Shown here: positions 42,231 to 54,739 of the stretch, piece after piece
How the letters are laid out: every line of letters starts with the position of its first letter
Position numbering within the stretch: the stretch's first letter is position 1
Assembly (NCBI RefSeq): GCF_028554725.1
Contig: NC_071670.1
Span: forward strand, 30,994,001 to 31,058,000
Origin: Zeugodacus cucurbitae
Taxonomy: Eukaryota; Arthropoda; Insecta; Diptera; Tephritidae
DNA length: 64,000 nt
Reading direction: 5' to 3'
Notes under the pieces: generated by a model
Databases searched by the model: none
The model's input: the letters and a program-made list of their open reading frames with translations, nothing else
Told to the model about the DNA's origin: nothing
Translations under genes and position numbers: made by a program

Positions 42231-43440
42231 AACAAGTAAGGAAGGGCTAAGTTCGGGTGTAACCGAACATTTTATACTCTCGTAATTTATTTATTTAACT
42301 TTATTTATATTATGTAATACACAATTTGACCCACATATTCGTCATATATATTGTATAAAGTCCATTGAAAGTTGGAAACCATAATATTAGATTAGAAGCA
42401 CCGAGGTCCTCGTGTTCGATATATGGGGCCTTAAAAACCTATGGTCCGATTTCGGCGATTTTTAGAATGGGGCTGCCACACCATTAACCTAGTATTTGTG
42501 CAAAGTTCTGCACCGATATTTTCACTAGTACTTACTTTATATATTGTAAAGTAAGCGATTCAGATCGTCTTCAAAGTTATGGTATATAGGAAGTAAGCGT
42601 GGTTGTGAAGCGCTTTGGCCAATTTTCACAACATATTATTGGGAGGTAAGGAAACTATTACAAGCCAAGTTTCATTGAAATCGGTCGAGTAGTTCCTGAG
42701 ATATGGTTTTTGACCCATAAGTGGGCGACGCCACGCCCATTTTCCATTTTGTAAAAAAATCTGAGTGCAGCTTCCATCTGCCATTTCTTATGTGAAATTT
42801 AGTGTTTCTGACGTTTTTCGTTAGTGAGTTAACGCACTTTTAGTAATTTTCAACCTAACTTTTGTATGGGAGGTGGGCGTGGTTATGATCCGATTTCTTT
42901 CATTTTTGGACTGTATTAGGAAGTGGCTAAAAAAACGACTGCAGAAAGTTTGGTTTATATAGCTCTATTGGTTTGCGAGATATGTACAAAAATCTTAGTA
43001 GGGGGCGGGGCCACGCCCCCTTCCCCAAAAAAATTACATCCAAATATGCCCCTTCATAGTATGATCCTTCATACCAAATTTTATTTCCATAGCTTTATTT
43101 ATGGATTAGTTATGGCACTTTATGTGTTTTCGGTTTTCGCCATTTTGTGGGTGTGGCAGTGGTCCGATTTTGCTCATTTTCGAAAGCAACCTTTCTATGG
43201 TGCCAAGAAATAAGTGTGCCAAGTTTCATTAAGATATCTTAATTTTTACTCAAGTTACAGCTTGCACAGACGGACGGACGGACAGACAGACATTCGGATT
43301 TGAACTCCACTCTTCACCCTGATCACTTTGGTATATATAACCCTATATCTAACTCGTTTAGTTTTGGGTGTTACAAACAACCGTTATGTGAACAAAACTA
43401 TAATACTCTTTTTAGCAACATTTGTTGCGAGAGTATAAAA
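42231..43440 (-). mobile_element. DINE-1-like element, full length
   Basis: On the plus strand: AACAAGTAAGGAAGGGC, hairpin GTTCGGGTGTAACCGAAC, TTTTATACTCTCG at the left, and TTGCGAGAGTATAAAA at the right, an exact reverse complement of the family TTTTATACTCTCGCAA. Several GC-rich boxes (GTGGGCGACGCCACGCCC, GGGCGTGG, GGGGGCGGGGCCACGCCCCC) stand out from the AT-rich background. It is very similar to the inner copy at 15398-16544. Confidence 0.85.
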
Positions 43441-43775
43441 ACAAGGAAATAAGCGTAGTGCAAAATAAAAATAAATATAATTGTATATTAAATAGTTTAA
43501 GCAATCAGTCCAAGTTCAATTAAATCATATGGAATGCTGCAATATAAAAATGTTTGTACAAAATGATATTGCATATATTTATATATATATGGTGTAACTC
43601 GCAAACATATGCTCATTAATTATTCACATCGTTTAATTTAAACCTGAAATCAACAACCGACACCGTTGGCGTTAATTAATGCATTAATGAGTGACTGCTT
43701 CTCTGGTGGATGGCTTTTATATTTTATGACTCAATAATTTTTCGATATTTTCTACAAATAATTAGTTAATTATAA
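43441..43775. other. No gene seen
   Basis: AT-rich spacer between two DINE-type sequences. Confidence 0.4.
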
Positions 43776-44100
43776 CAATTAAGGAAGGACTAAGTTCAGA
43801 TGTTCGGTTACATTTTATATAAGAGAGTATAGTCACGAATATTTATAAACTCAACCATAGGATCGAAATCAAATGTATTGAGTGAAACATGTACCGAAAT
43901 ATGTATTTGGGGATGTAATTTCAATAAAAACTCAAAATATTGGCTAAATATTGGAAAATTACGTATAGGGTATATTGGTCGTAGGGAAAGGTCTGAACTG
44001 TATTCATTTATCAAATTTGTGTGAGGAGTTCGGATGGTTACCAGCTGATTTCATCCATTTTCACCCTGTAAATATTTTTCAATATGAACTTTGTTTTTTT
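43776..44100 (-). repeat. Diverged DINE-1-like end fragment
   Basis: AACAATTAAGGAAGGACTAAG, TTCGGTTACATTTTATA and AAGAGAGTATAG are a decayed end of the family; GATTTCATCCATTTTCACC near 44048 matches the long copy at 39388-39406. Confidence 0.5.
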
Positions 44101-44969
44101 CCGGTGAGCCCTATTGTCTGTATTGTATAAAATCTTCTGCAGGTAGAAGTACAATGAATTTATATTTGTTTGGGAACTTTGAAACGCATATTTTATTTAA
44201 TTTTTGTTGTACATTTTGATCACTTTGTTGTAACCGAATTTAATGTTTGCCATAAATGATTTCAAAGTTATAAATTTTTGAATTTGCATGTTCGAAAACA
44301 CTTCTGCACTTTCAAAATGCATAAACCCGCAAAATGACTCAGTATCACCATGACTTTGTGAATACTTGGCACATATCCTATTTATGCAGTGAACTATGAG
44401 TTTTGGTCTTATTTCAATTTATACTGCTCATTGCTTTCACTCACTTATATACGTACATATGTATGCATTTGAAATTTTGCACATTTGCATTTAAACAATA
44501 ATAATTGCTATGCATATTTTCACAGTTTCTCTGTTGCTCTTGAATGGTTATTTGCAAATTTTGCTCTTTGCAACGTTACGTAAATTATTAATTTGAAAAT
44601 TGGTTAAATGCTAATAAACTTTAATATAAATGTATATTCATATCATACATATTCATGGAATTTATTTATATATAGTAGTGAGTATAAATATTAGTGAATT
44701 TAAAAATTTTAAGATTTGATCAGTGATGAAGCCTTTTGTTGCTCCATATTATGCATAGCTATTAGTATGGGGGGATGGGGTCATATGTAGAAGTTCACGC
44801 AAGTGAGGAAAGTTTCTGCTATTCACTTGGGAGTGGCCAAGAACTATTCTTTTGCATATGACTCTAGCAGCTCACGTCTTCCACTTTTAGACCAAGTATC
44901 CTCTGGGTAGCCAACAGATATCCGTTGTGCGTTGGGTTTGGGACCCACCACTTAAAAAACCTCCCCAAT
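44101..44969. other. No gene seen
   Basis: AT-rich and unassigned, with a GC-richer part from about 44860 that may be the decayed 5' region of the following LINE. Confidence 0.4.
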
Positions 44970-46965
44970 GAAAGACCAAATTTGGTGTTCTATTTGTGGT
45001 GGGAGAGAGACTCCGTCGCCGAGTCCTGGCATTTACCCCGGTGGATGAACGTCTTGGGGAGCGCTGCCCCGCCACGATGTCAAAATCGTGCTTGGCGATT
45101 TTAGCGCTAGGGTGGGTAAAGAAGGTGTATTTGGCACAACATTCGGAAAATTCAGCCTCCATGACGAAACATCGCCAAACGGCTTGAGGCTAATTGACTT
45201 TGCTGGGGCCCGAAATATGGTTGTCTGTAGTACCAGATTGCACATAAGAGAATTCCTCAAGCAACGTGACTGTCCCCTGATCGAAACACGCTCAATCAAA
45301 TCGATCACGTTGTGATAGACGGAAGGCATGTCTCCTGTGTTTTAGACGTGCGTGCACTACGAGGACCAAACATTGACTTGGATCATTATCTGGTAGCAGC
45401 GAAGATACGCACTCGCCTCTGTGCAGCAAAGCGCGCACGTCAACAAACACAAGGAAGGTTCGACGTCGAAAAGCTGACGTCGCAACAGAGAGCCAAGAAG
45501 TACTCTACTCGACTTGTACTCCTGCTCTCTGAGAGCACTCATCAGTATCTCGATATTGCATACCGCTGCAGCCGAAACAATTGGTCGTTCCGCAGGGGAG
45601 AGAAAACAGACAGCCTACCTCGCAACGTTGCGATCGACCACAGCACGTTCGGGGTGGGATAGATATCGAAAACTGAAGAGCGAATCGAGACGCATTTGCA
45701 GACGTAAAAAGAAAGAGCCCGAAATGCGTGAGTATGAAATGATTGAGAAGCTGGGCGACATGGGTAATGCTCGAAAATTTTATGAAAAGATGAGGCGATT
45801 TACAGAAAGTTTCAAGACCGGAGCATGATCATGTAGAGACCAAGGTGGTAATCTGGTAACTGATGTCCAGGGCATATTGGGATTATGGAGGAAACACCTC
45901 TCCGACCTGCTGAGTGGCAGTGAAAGTACAATACTAGGAGATGGCGAACCCAATTCCCCAATCGATGACGATGGAATAGATGTTCCATTACCCGACCATG
46001 GAGAAATTCGAATAGCAATTACCCGCTTGAAGAACAACAAAGCGGCGGGGTCCAATAGATTACTGCAGATATTCACCATCCGCCAAATCTTGGAAAAGTC
46101 CCGAGAGAGAAGAATCGAGATTCCCCATCTTTTCACCGATTTTAAAGCTGCCTTCGACAGCACGAAAAGGAACTGCCTCTATGCCGCGATGTCTGAATTT
46201 GGCATTCCCTCAAAACTAACACTATCGTGCGACTTCTTCAATCTATTGCTGGAAAAAATAATCTATAAGTACGCCTATGATATAGATATCATCGGAAGCA
46301 ACAACCGCTCCGTTTGTTCTGCTTTTTTCCAGACTGGAGAAGGAAGCGAAGCATATGGGTCTGGTGGTGAATGAGGACAAGACGAAATATCTCCTGTCAT
46401 AAAAAAAAACAGTCAGCGCACTTTGAAGTCTTTGATACTTTCGTCTCCTTGGGAACCAGCGTTAACAACACCAACAATGTCAGCCTTGAAATCCAACGCA
46501 GAATCACTCTTGCCAACAGGTGCTACTTTGGACTGAGTAGGCAATTGAAAAGTAAAGTCCTCCCTCAACGAACCAAAATCAAACTCTACAAGTCGCTCAT
46601 TATTCCCGTCCTGATGTATGGCGCTGAAGCGTGGACGATGACAACATCCGATGAGACCACACTTTTGGTTTTCAAAAAAAAAAAGTTTTGCGCAAGATTT
46701 ATGATCCAACGGCGAATACCACAGACGATAGAACGATGAGTTGTACGAGTTATACGACGACATTGACATAGTTCAGCGAATAAAAAGATGCAGTACCCGC
46801 TGGAGGAAGCCGCGGAAGAGGACGAACTCCACTCCGTTGGAAGGACCAAGTGGAAAGTGACCTGGCTTCACTTGGTGTTTCCAGTTGGCGCCAAAAAGCA
46901 AAAAGGAGGAACGAGTGGCGCGCTCTGGTGGATTCGGCTATAATCGCTTAAAGCTGTTCCTATGC
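44970..46965 (+). pseudogene. LINE ORF2 (endonuclease plus reverse transcriptase), internally deleted
   Basis: The endonuclease side reads VVGERLRRRVLAFTPVDERL, then after a deletion KIVLGDFSARVGKEGVFG and SPNGLRLIDFAGARNMVVC, the Asp and His motifs following in other frames (DHVVIDGRH, near 45303). A linker with RRICRRKKKEPE leads to GDGEPNSPIDDDG and ITRLKNNKAAG. Then FTDFKAAFDSTKRNCLYAAM begins the reverse-transcriptase palm; most of the finger motifs are deleted. YDIDIIGSN is a damaged form of the YADD motif, in which Ala-Asp-Asp should stand. The C-terminal part (LYKSLIIPVLMYGAEAW, and others) ends near 46940. This LINE type is often mislabelled as craniofacial development protein 2-like in insect annotations. 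There are many stops and shifts. Confidence 0.8.
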
Positions 46966-49900
46966 CAGATACATATATTAGTAAAGTATTGTTTTAGGTT
47001 ATGTTCTATTGGATAACATGGCAGACGTATAATTTCAGTTGTTTATAATCGAGACACAGGTTAGTCTGTCTGTTCATACACGTTACACGCACTCCCTGTA
47101 GTATAATAGCCCTTTTAATAATAATGTGAGTTTGTAAGAAAATCGTATAATTCACTAAGCTGTCAAATTTCTAGTTGTATGTTGTACATTACGTAAGAGA
47201 TTACTATGATGTACATGTCGTATGAGTGAGAATATAATATTATTATGTATTATGTATATGCACAAAAATTATTTAAACAAAATAATTTGCTTACTAATTC
47301 TATATGAAATCATAATCAAGACAATTTATATTTCAAAATACATAGCCCATTGCAAGTGCTCATAATGTGTGATATTAAGATATTCTTAAAAAAAAAATTA
47401 AAACACATTATAAATGAATTTAGATATTTTTTCATGAATAAATCTCTGTACATAATACATATATTTATATGCATTATTCATAAATATATGAACATGAAAG
47501 TTTTATAGCCTAAACTTGAATTATATATAGAAAATTATATTTTTGACACAAGTACATTAATAAAGAAGAAGATCCAGTCCACTAAATGTCAAGTGCAATG
47601 GTAAGCAACAAAATCATTGCCTATCGAATAAAACTTTGGCCCCTGACAGAATGTTCATAAATATATGAACATGAAATTTGTATTAGAATAAGTGGAACAA
47701 AATAATATACAGTTCACTAAATATCAAGTGAAATGGTAAGAAATAAAATTGTAAAATGAGACTTACTCATAAAAATGTGAATATCATTGCATATAAAAGA
47801 AAACACATAAATCAGAGTACGAGTATACATAAAACTAATATTAATATACAACACATACATACTCAAAATATTAATGCCCACAAGCAGCAACTGATAAGAC
47901 AATATCAAGTGAGTGTACGTATGTGTATAAGTGCGTTAGATGCACTAATCTAAAGTGTTGTAAAATATCAATGCGTTGTCATCTGAAGCATGCAAGAAAA
48001 ATAGAATGCTTATTTACACATATGTGTGTACAGTAAGCATACACACATATACATATGTACCTAGTTAAGAGATTAGAATTAAGAAATGTATTGACGAACG
48101 AAATTTGAATAAAGCATATCAGAGTTAAACGTGAACTCTCACAGAACAGATCAAAACAAAAGGTTTTTCTGTACATGCATTCATACATAAATTTTGTGAC
48201 ATAATGTATATGTACTTATTCTTCCTCATTTATAAACTCATGTACTTGGTTATTTATGAAATTACCAACAATTTCCATTGAATCATGAACCTAATTTTAT
48301 GGACGTAGCAACAACTAACTCAATAATTGATACTCGTCTTCCTTACATGATTCTTTATCCACCTTCAACACATTATTCGGAATTTTGTTCAAATTGAATT
48401 GCTCAATATTAATGAGATTCTCTAATACTAAACAAACGAAAGTAGAAATAAAGCAATGCTTTTATGCTCCTTCCCAGTTTATATTATTTCTGCAGCCTCT
48501 GCCATTTACATATTCTTTTCACGTCAAAAAGTTATCTGATGTGCTATTTCATTGTGTGCTATTCATTCGCTTTTCCTTATTTTAGTTGATTACGATAGTG
48601 ATAAATGGCAAAGGGCAAAGTTTATTAGGTTTGTTAAGGCCAGAACTATATTGGTTTGATGGGCACTGAAGCCACCTTAATTAACTATTAAAAGTGTATA
48701 ACCAAGTCATGACTATAATGCACTTATATTTTGCACTATAATTTTGCAAATTTATTTGATTACCAGTTTCTTCGTACGGATGAGTGACTAACGAAAACTA
48801 AAAATTTTCGTTTACTAAGGGCAGTGGCATTACATATAGTGTGCGGGGAAGCATTGATTCCAAAGGGTGGAAGTTGAACGTCTATAAATGTGGATTCAAA
48901 TCAGATAATTCGGTCAAAGTTCGGTTAACTGGCAGCAAAACGAATGAGTTAGTCATTGTATTCAACAAGCGTTCCATCTAGTTGTAGAGATGGAAAAAGC
49001 GAAAGTGATTTGGGATGTCTACCAAACTTACGAAATGCGAAAAAGGAGGAAATGCGTAGTGAGAAATGTATAAATCAGAATTGGAAATTCCATCCATCCA
49101 AAATCTTCAACCAGAAGTAGAGTTCTAGTTTCTACGAATATAGTAGTTATAACGAATATAAAATTACAACTAAACCAAACTTTATACGTGTTTATAGAGT
49201 GGGATATTTTTTGTCTGGCCTCAAAATTGAGTAGATAAGGCAAAATTGAAGTAGAATATTAATTATTTCGGTTTCATCTTTCCAGTCTATTCCTTTCTGC
49301 CATTTAATATCATTATTGCAGGAATTAATTTGAATATACTCAGGAATGAAAAATCTGACCGCTTTTGTAATGTCAAGCATTGAGACTCGAAGCTTAGTGT
49401 GATTTATTTGACCTCTTATTCTCTACTAAAATTCGTTTTTACTGTTTCCATTAAACATTAATCATCTAACGGTTAAGTTAGCTCCTGCTTGTCATGTAAA
49501 TATTGACATTTGTTCAGTTACCAGTCGGTCATGCAATGCAAAAGGTCACCTGACCACAACGGCATATTTGCGACCAAGATGATGACCTAATCGTAAAGCT
49601 AATAATTAATGATTCGCTAAAGTTTTGAGTTATGTAGAAATAGCGCAAGCTGTTTAAGTCAAACTGATAAATTAGTTTCTTACGGATAATATTGAATAAA
49701 GTAACTCATGGGAAAAAATAAATATTTTTCATTAAAATGATCTCTAAATTGCCAACGCAAATCCTAAATGAGAATTCCATCTGATTAATTATTCTTAAGA
49801 AGTTTAAAAAGAAGAAAGAAAGAGGTAAATACGAGTATATAATATTTCAGCTTCATTTGTTAATTGATTATATACAAATAGGTTTATGTAGTTATGAATG

Positions 49901-52285
49901 CCGAGGTATTTAAGGCTTGAAAATATGTACTCCCATTACGGCTATCAAGGAGTGTTCTAATTATATTATATATACACTCTTTCGAATTATGATTCTCACA
50001 CACTCATATATTACATGAAGTTACTCATTCGACATGGATTTCAACTACTGGTTTCCATTGTTATATTGGAGACATTTTCACAGTTGCGAGAAATTAGATG
50101 TTATCGTTGACGTTATATTCTAAATGGTGCAAGAAAAAAGCAGATTCTGTGTTGGTATCTAAATTGACACATTTGTTTTATTAAAAACTGTATCTTATAA
50201 AACACTACTGCATTTACTCTTAGTTGGTCATACACATATATTCGTATATCTTTGGCAAGCTCTGTGCTTCAGGGGGAGCCACTAACATGTTAGAGGTCAA
50301 AACCATATATGCGCGAAAAAACTACTTTTTTTCAAAGTCTCACATATTTTTCGCTTTAGAGATAATTTCCCACATCAGTTAATATGGCTCCGTTAAACTA
50401 TATCAACCAAACTTTCTAGGAGTTATTTGTCTTTGCCACCCAAACATACAATAAGAAAATAAATGAATTAAGCCATCATTTGTAGTGGGTGATGCTGAAT
50501 CGTATACAGCCGTTGTAATGAGAATGGAAAGCATTAGCGCTACATAATATATGTAAATTGCCTCAAAATGTCTGCAAACTTGTAATTAATTAGCTAAATA
50601 ACAAAAGATATGAACAAACAATACAAACCACAAAATATTGTAGTAGTACTTAGCAGCAAATTTATAACACAGTCACAAGGAATATATACAAATATAAATA
50701 CGATCATTTAAAGGCATTTGCTTTTGGTCACATGCTTTTGAAATTAAATTATTAATGTAAATATTTACTTGAACATTTGTAATGAAGTGAAAGAAAATGT
50801 GTGTAGTTGCGGTTTTAGGCAAATGACCGCAAGTCCATTGACAATAATACGAGCATTATAAAGCGCGGAAATGAGTTTCATATCGTCAACACATATACAT
50901 ATTTATATACAACTTGTTTTGTTTGTACGTATTTAGTTCATTGCTTATTTCTACTCTTTATTATACTTAAGGCAATAATGAATCTTATAAATTCATTAAC
51001 TTCTAATTGTAAATTTAGTAAACGATTCTCCTGTTCAATCACGAATAAAATTAGTAGCGATTAATCCACAAATAAATGTAAAAGTAAATGTATTTAAAAT
51101 AAATTTCAAAATATTTTGTTTTTTGTAGCATTTGATTATGTATGTATATCTATATACATTTACATATATATAAATACTATCGATTATATTAATTTTAATG
51201 CCCTACAAATTTATTTAATAAATGCATGAACTGAAAATATATACGTGCATAAGTAAAGTGCGAAAACACCACTTATGTTATTATGTTAATCGGATTATTC
51301 CAGAAATTAATCTACATGTCCTATAAATTTTACTTGTCAAAAATATAGTGGTATATATAAATATACAATATTGCGAATTCTCAATAAAGAGCAATAATAA
51401 TTTTTAGAAATATGACGAAATGTTATATTAGTTTAAAAAAATATATGCCTAAGATTGATTTTAGTGAAAATATTTTAATTATTGCATTCAGTTGAACTTT
51501 CATAACTCGAACTCTTGAGATGGCAATAGAAGTCAAATTTCATACAAATTTTCTTCCATAAATTAAACGTTATTTTAAATTGGGATGCGCGATTAAAGTT
51601 AAAAATCAACAAATTGACTGTATCGAAAATTAAATTAAATAGCCGACAAATTAAAACACGTGCGTACGGTTTTACGGTTCAATACAAAGAGAGCTCTTTA
51701 TTAAGTTTTATGGAATCGCTTAGCCTAAATCTTAAACTAACGGCTTAAACTAGTGATAATGTAAGCATGTGTTACAAAAGGGGTGAGTATGATTATCTTT
51801 CGTTAAACATTGTACTAGATTAAGTTATGGTAAGTAACAGATTAGTATTATCAATTAATTGTTAGGTTAAGTATGTTATATTTTATAATTCAAGGCTTAT
51901 AAATTCAATTTATTAATATTTATTTTACAATTCGGTTTTTAATTTATTGTTTATTTACTTTCAGGTTTAAAAATACATAAATGTAAGTCGCTTAACGCAA
52001 CAGAAGCATTTTATATTTAATGAATATATAATGCATTGCATTCAAGAGTTAACAAATTGATAAGTGAAAACATCGATTTTATGATAAAAAATAGCATTCA
52101 CTGTTACATAGTGAAATAATAACTTAACAATAATAAAGAAGAACATACTGAATAATAGAAGTGAAGTCTTAAATATGAACTTGAATGTAATATTTATGCT
52201 GTCATGACATTCCGTTTTAAGAAAAGAAGGTAAGGGATGTTTGCCAAACAATAGCAGTTCGAAAAGTAATTCATTCGAGAAAGTT
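46966..52285. other. Long AT-rich stretch, no gene seen
   Basis: No supported frame over 5.3 kb. Seen inside: a diverged direct repeat pair at 47470-47740, an 11-bp-stem hairpin at 48020-48050, and, near 50280-50420, faint DINE-like words (CTATATCAACCAAAC). At 51655-51720 the minus strand has AATAAA and GC-richer sequence that might be a piece of LTR, not assignable. Confidence 0.4.
47470..47740 (+). repeat. Diverged direct duplication
   Basis: CATAAATATATGAACATGAAA occurs near 47478 and 47654 (shown in parts) and CACTAAATGTCAAGTGCAAT near 47579 returns as CACTAAATATCAAGTGAAAT near 47715, both followed by GGTAAG. Order is the same, spacing differs (about 180 and 135 bp). Confidence 0.55.
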
Positions 52286-53187
52286 AGACCTTCTTCTTCT
52301 TCTTGACTGGTGAAGACACCGCTTACGCGGTTATAGCCGAGTCCAAAACAGCGCGCACGTATCCCTCCTTCTGGCAGTTTGGCGCCAATTGGTTATTCCA
52401 AGCGAAGCCAGGTCCCTCTCCACCTGGTCCTTCCATCGGAGTGGAGGTCTTCCTCTTCCTCGGCTTCCATCAGCGGGTACTGCATCGAATACTTTCAGAG
52501 CTGGAGCACTTTCATCCATTCGAACAACATGACCTAGCCAGAGTAGCCGCTGTTTTTTTTATTCGCTGGACTATGTCTATGTTGTCGAATAACACATACA
52601 GCTCATCGTTCCATCGTCTGCGGTACTCGCCGTTGCCAACTCTTAAGGGACCATAAATCTTCCGCAAAACCTTTCTCTCGAAAACTCCTAGTGCCGTTCC
52701 ATCGGATGTTGACATCGTCCACGCTTCTGTACCGTAAAGTAGGACGGGAATGATGAGAGACTTGTAGAGTTTGGTTTTTGTTCGTCGAGAGAAGACTTTA
52801 GACTTTTTCAATTGCCTACTTAGTCCATAGTAGCACCTGTTGGCAAGAGTGATTCTGCGTTGGATTTCCAGGCTGACATTGTAATTGCTGTTAATGCTGG
52901 TTCCCAGGTTGACGAAATTATCTACAACTTCAAAGTTATGACTGTCAACAGTGACGTGGGAGCCAAGACGCGAATGCGCTGACTGTTTGTTTGACGACAG
53001 GAGATATTTCGTCTTATCCTCGTTCACCACCAGACCCATACGCTTCGCTTCCTTCTCCAGTCTGGAAAACGCAGAACAAACGGCGCGGTTGTTGCTTCCG
53101 ATGATATCGATATCATCGGCGTACGCCAGCATCTTTACACTCTTATAGAAGCTTGTACCTTCTCTATTTAGCTCTGCAGCTCGTAGA
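52286..53187 (-). pseudogene. 5'-truncated LINE ORF2, C-terminal half
   Basis: On the minus strand the piece starts within RAAELNREGTSFYKSVKM and has an intact LAYADDIDIIG catalytic motif, NEDKTKYLLSSNKQSAHSRL, VSLEIQRRITLANRCYYGLS and LYGTEAWTMSTSDGT. The frame slips near 52552 at a run of eight T; GRGRPPLRWKDQVERDLASL follows in another frame. Its 3' end has GGCTATAACCGCGTAAGCGG and a tail of AAG units (52286-52305), as expected for insertion by target-primed reverse transcription. 5' truncation is typical of LINE copies. Same type as at 44970 and 53595. Confidence 0.85.
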
Positions 53188-53594
53188 CTGTTAGAGTTAT
53201 TATTGCGAGTATACTACATGAAATAATATATGTAAGTTCGAACCTAATCCAACAAACTATAAGAATGTCCATTTCGAGATTTTAGGACAATGTCTACCGT
53301 ATTAACGGGCTCCTGTCACTCTAGATTGGCCATTGATGTCGAATGAGTACGTTTGGACGTCAAAATAAAAATAAAAACGTTGGAGTTACCTAGTTATTCG
53401 TTTCATATATATTTGAAGATAGTTGCTTGAAATTTTCTAGGCAATTCATTGTTTTATCAAGCAGAATGTAGGAACATATCACTGAATATTCACTTTTTCT
53501 TGAAAATTTAGGTGTTGTAACGATGAGAGCGGTGAAAGTTTTCATCAAGACATTTGACAGGTTTGAACAAGGTTATAAAGGTAAATGGAACACA
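53188..53594. other. No gene seen
   Basis: AT-rich spacer separating two LINE copies in the same orientation. Confidence 0.4.
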
Positions 53595-53638
53595 AGTTTG
53601 TTGGTCGATTGTATGTATGTGATTGGCGTTGCAACCGT

Positions 53639-54739
53639 TTAGCCGGTTATAGCCGAATCGACGATAGTGCGCCACCTGTCTCTCTCCTTCGCAGTTCGGC
53701 GCCAGTTGGAGATCCCAAGTGTAACCAGGTCGCTCTCCACCTGGTCCCTCCAACGGAGTGGAGGCCTTCCCCTTCCTCGGCTTCCTCCGGCGGGTACTGC
53801 ATCGAACACTTTCAGAGCTGGAGTGTTTTCGTCCATTCGGACAACATGACCTAGCCAGCGTAGCCGCTGTCTTTTTATTCGCTGAACTATGTCAATGTCG
53901 TCGTATAACTCGTACAGCTCATCGTTCCATCGTCTGCGGTATTCTCCGTTGCCAATGTTCTGAGGACCATAAATCTTGCGCAAAATTTTCCTCTCGAAAA
54001 CTCCTAGTGTCGTCTCATCTGATGTTGACATCGTCCAAGCTTCTGCACCGTAAAGCAGGACGGGAATGATAAGTGACTTGTAGAGCTTGATTTTGGTTCG
54101 TCGAGAGAGGACTTTACTGTTCAATTGCCTACTCAGTCCAAAGTAGCACCTGTTGGCAAGAGTTATTCTGCGCTGGATTTCGAGGCTGACATTGTTCGTG
54201 TTGTTGATGCTGGTTCCCAGGTATACGAAATTATCTACGACCTCGAAGTTATGACTGTCAACAGTGACGTGGGAGCCAAGACGCGAATGCGCCGACTGTT
54301 TGTTTGATGACAGGAGATATTTCGTCTTGTCCTCATTCACCTCCAGACCCATTCGCTTCGCCTCCTTATCCATGCGGGAAAAAGCAGAACAAACGGCGCG
54401 GTTGTTGCTTCCGATGATATCAATATCATCGGCGTACGCCAGGAGCTGTACACTCTTGTAGAAGATTGTACCTTCTCGGTTTAGCTCTGCAGCTCTTATA
54501 ATTTTTTCCAGCATCAGGTTAAAGAAGTCGCACGATAGTGAGTCACCTTGTCTGAAACCTCGTTTGGTATCGAACGGCTCGGAGAGGTCCTTCCCAATCA
54601 TGACGGAGCTTTTGGTGTTGCTCAACGTCAATTTACACAGCCGTATTAGTTTTGCGGGGATACCAAATTCAGACATCGCGGCGTAAAGGCAACTCCTTTT
54701 CGTGCTGTCGAAAGCAGCTTTAAAATCGTTGTATATCAT
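53639..54739 (-). CDS. LINE ORF2 fragment with intact reverse-transcriptase frame, 366 codons
   Basis: The longest uninterrupted LINE frame in the window. From the minus-strand start: FKAAFDSTKRSCLYAAMSEF (palm motif A), KRGFRQGDSLSCDFFNLMLE (motif B), LLAYADDIDIIGSNNRA (motif C with the two catalytic Asp), NEDKTKYLLSS (motif D), then VYLGTSINNT, thumb and a long C-terminal part with RRRWNDELYELYD, RLRWLGHVVRMDE and GRGRPPLRWRDQVESDL. Endonuclease and motifs 0-2 are missing because the copy is 5' truncated at about 54735; the ATG at its start is internal and chance. It could give a polymerase fragment only. The 3' end has CATA-repeat sequence near 53595-53630. Confidence 0.85.
   Translation of the reverse strand: MIYNDFKAAFDSTKRSCLYAAMSEFGIPAKLIRLCKLTLSNTKSSVMIGKDLSEPFDTKRGFRQGDSLSCDFFNLMLEKIIRAAELNREGTIFYKSVQLLAYADDIDIIGSNNRAVCSAFSRMDKEAKRMGLEVNEDKTKYLLSSNKQSAHSRLGSHVTVDSHNFEVVDNFVYLGTSINNTNNVSLEIQRRITLANRCYFGLSRQLNSKVLSRRTKIKLYKSLIIPVLLYGAEAWTMSTSDETTLGVFERKILRKIYGPQNIGNGEYRRRWNDELYELYDDIDIVQRIKRQRLRWLGHVVRMDENTPALKVFDAVPAGGSRGRGRPPLRWRDQVESDLVTLGISNWRRTAKERDRWRTIVDSAITG

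Noticed and set aside
45357..46163. Several minus-strand frames over the LINE at 44970-46965
   Set aside because: They are antisense shadows of the LINE coding strand, which has recognisable endonuclease and RT motifs.
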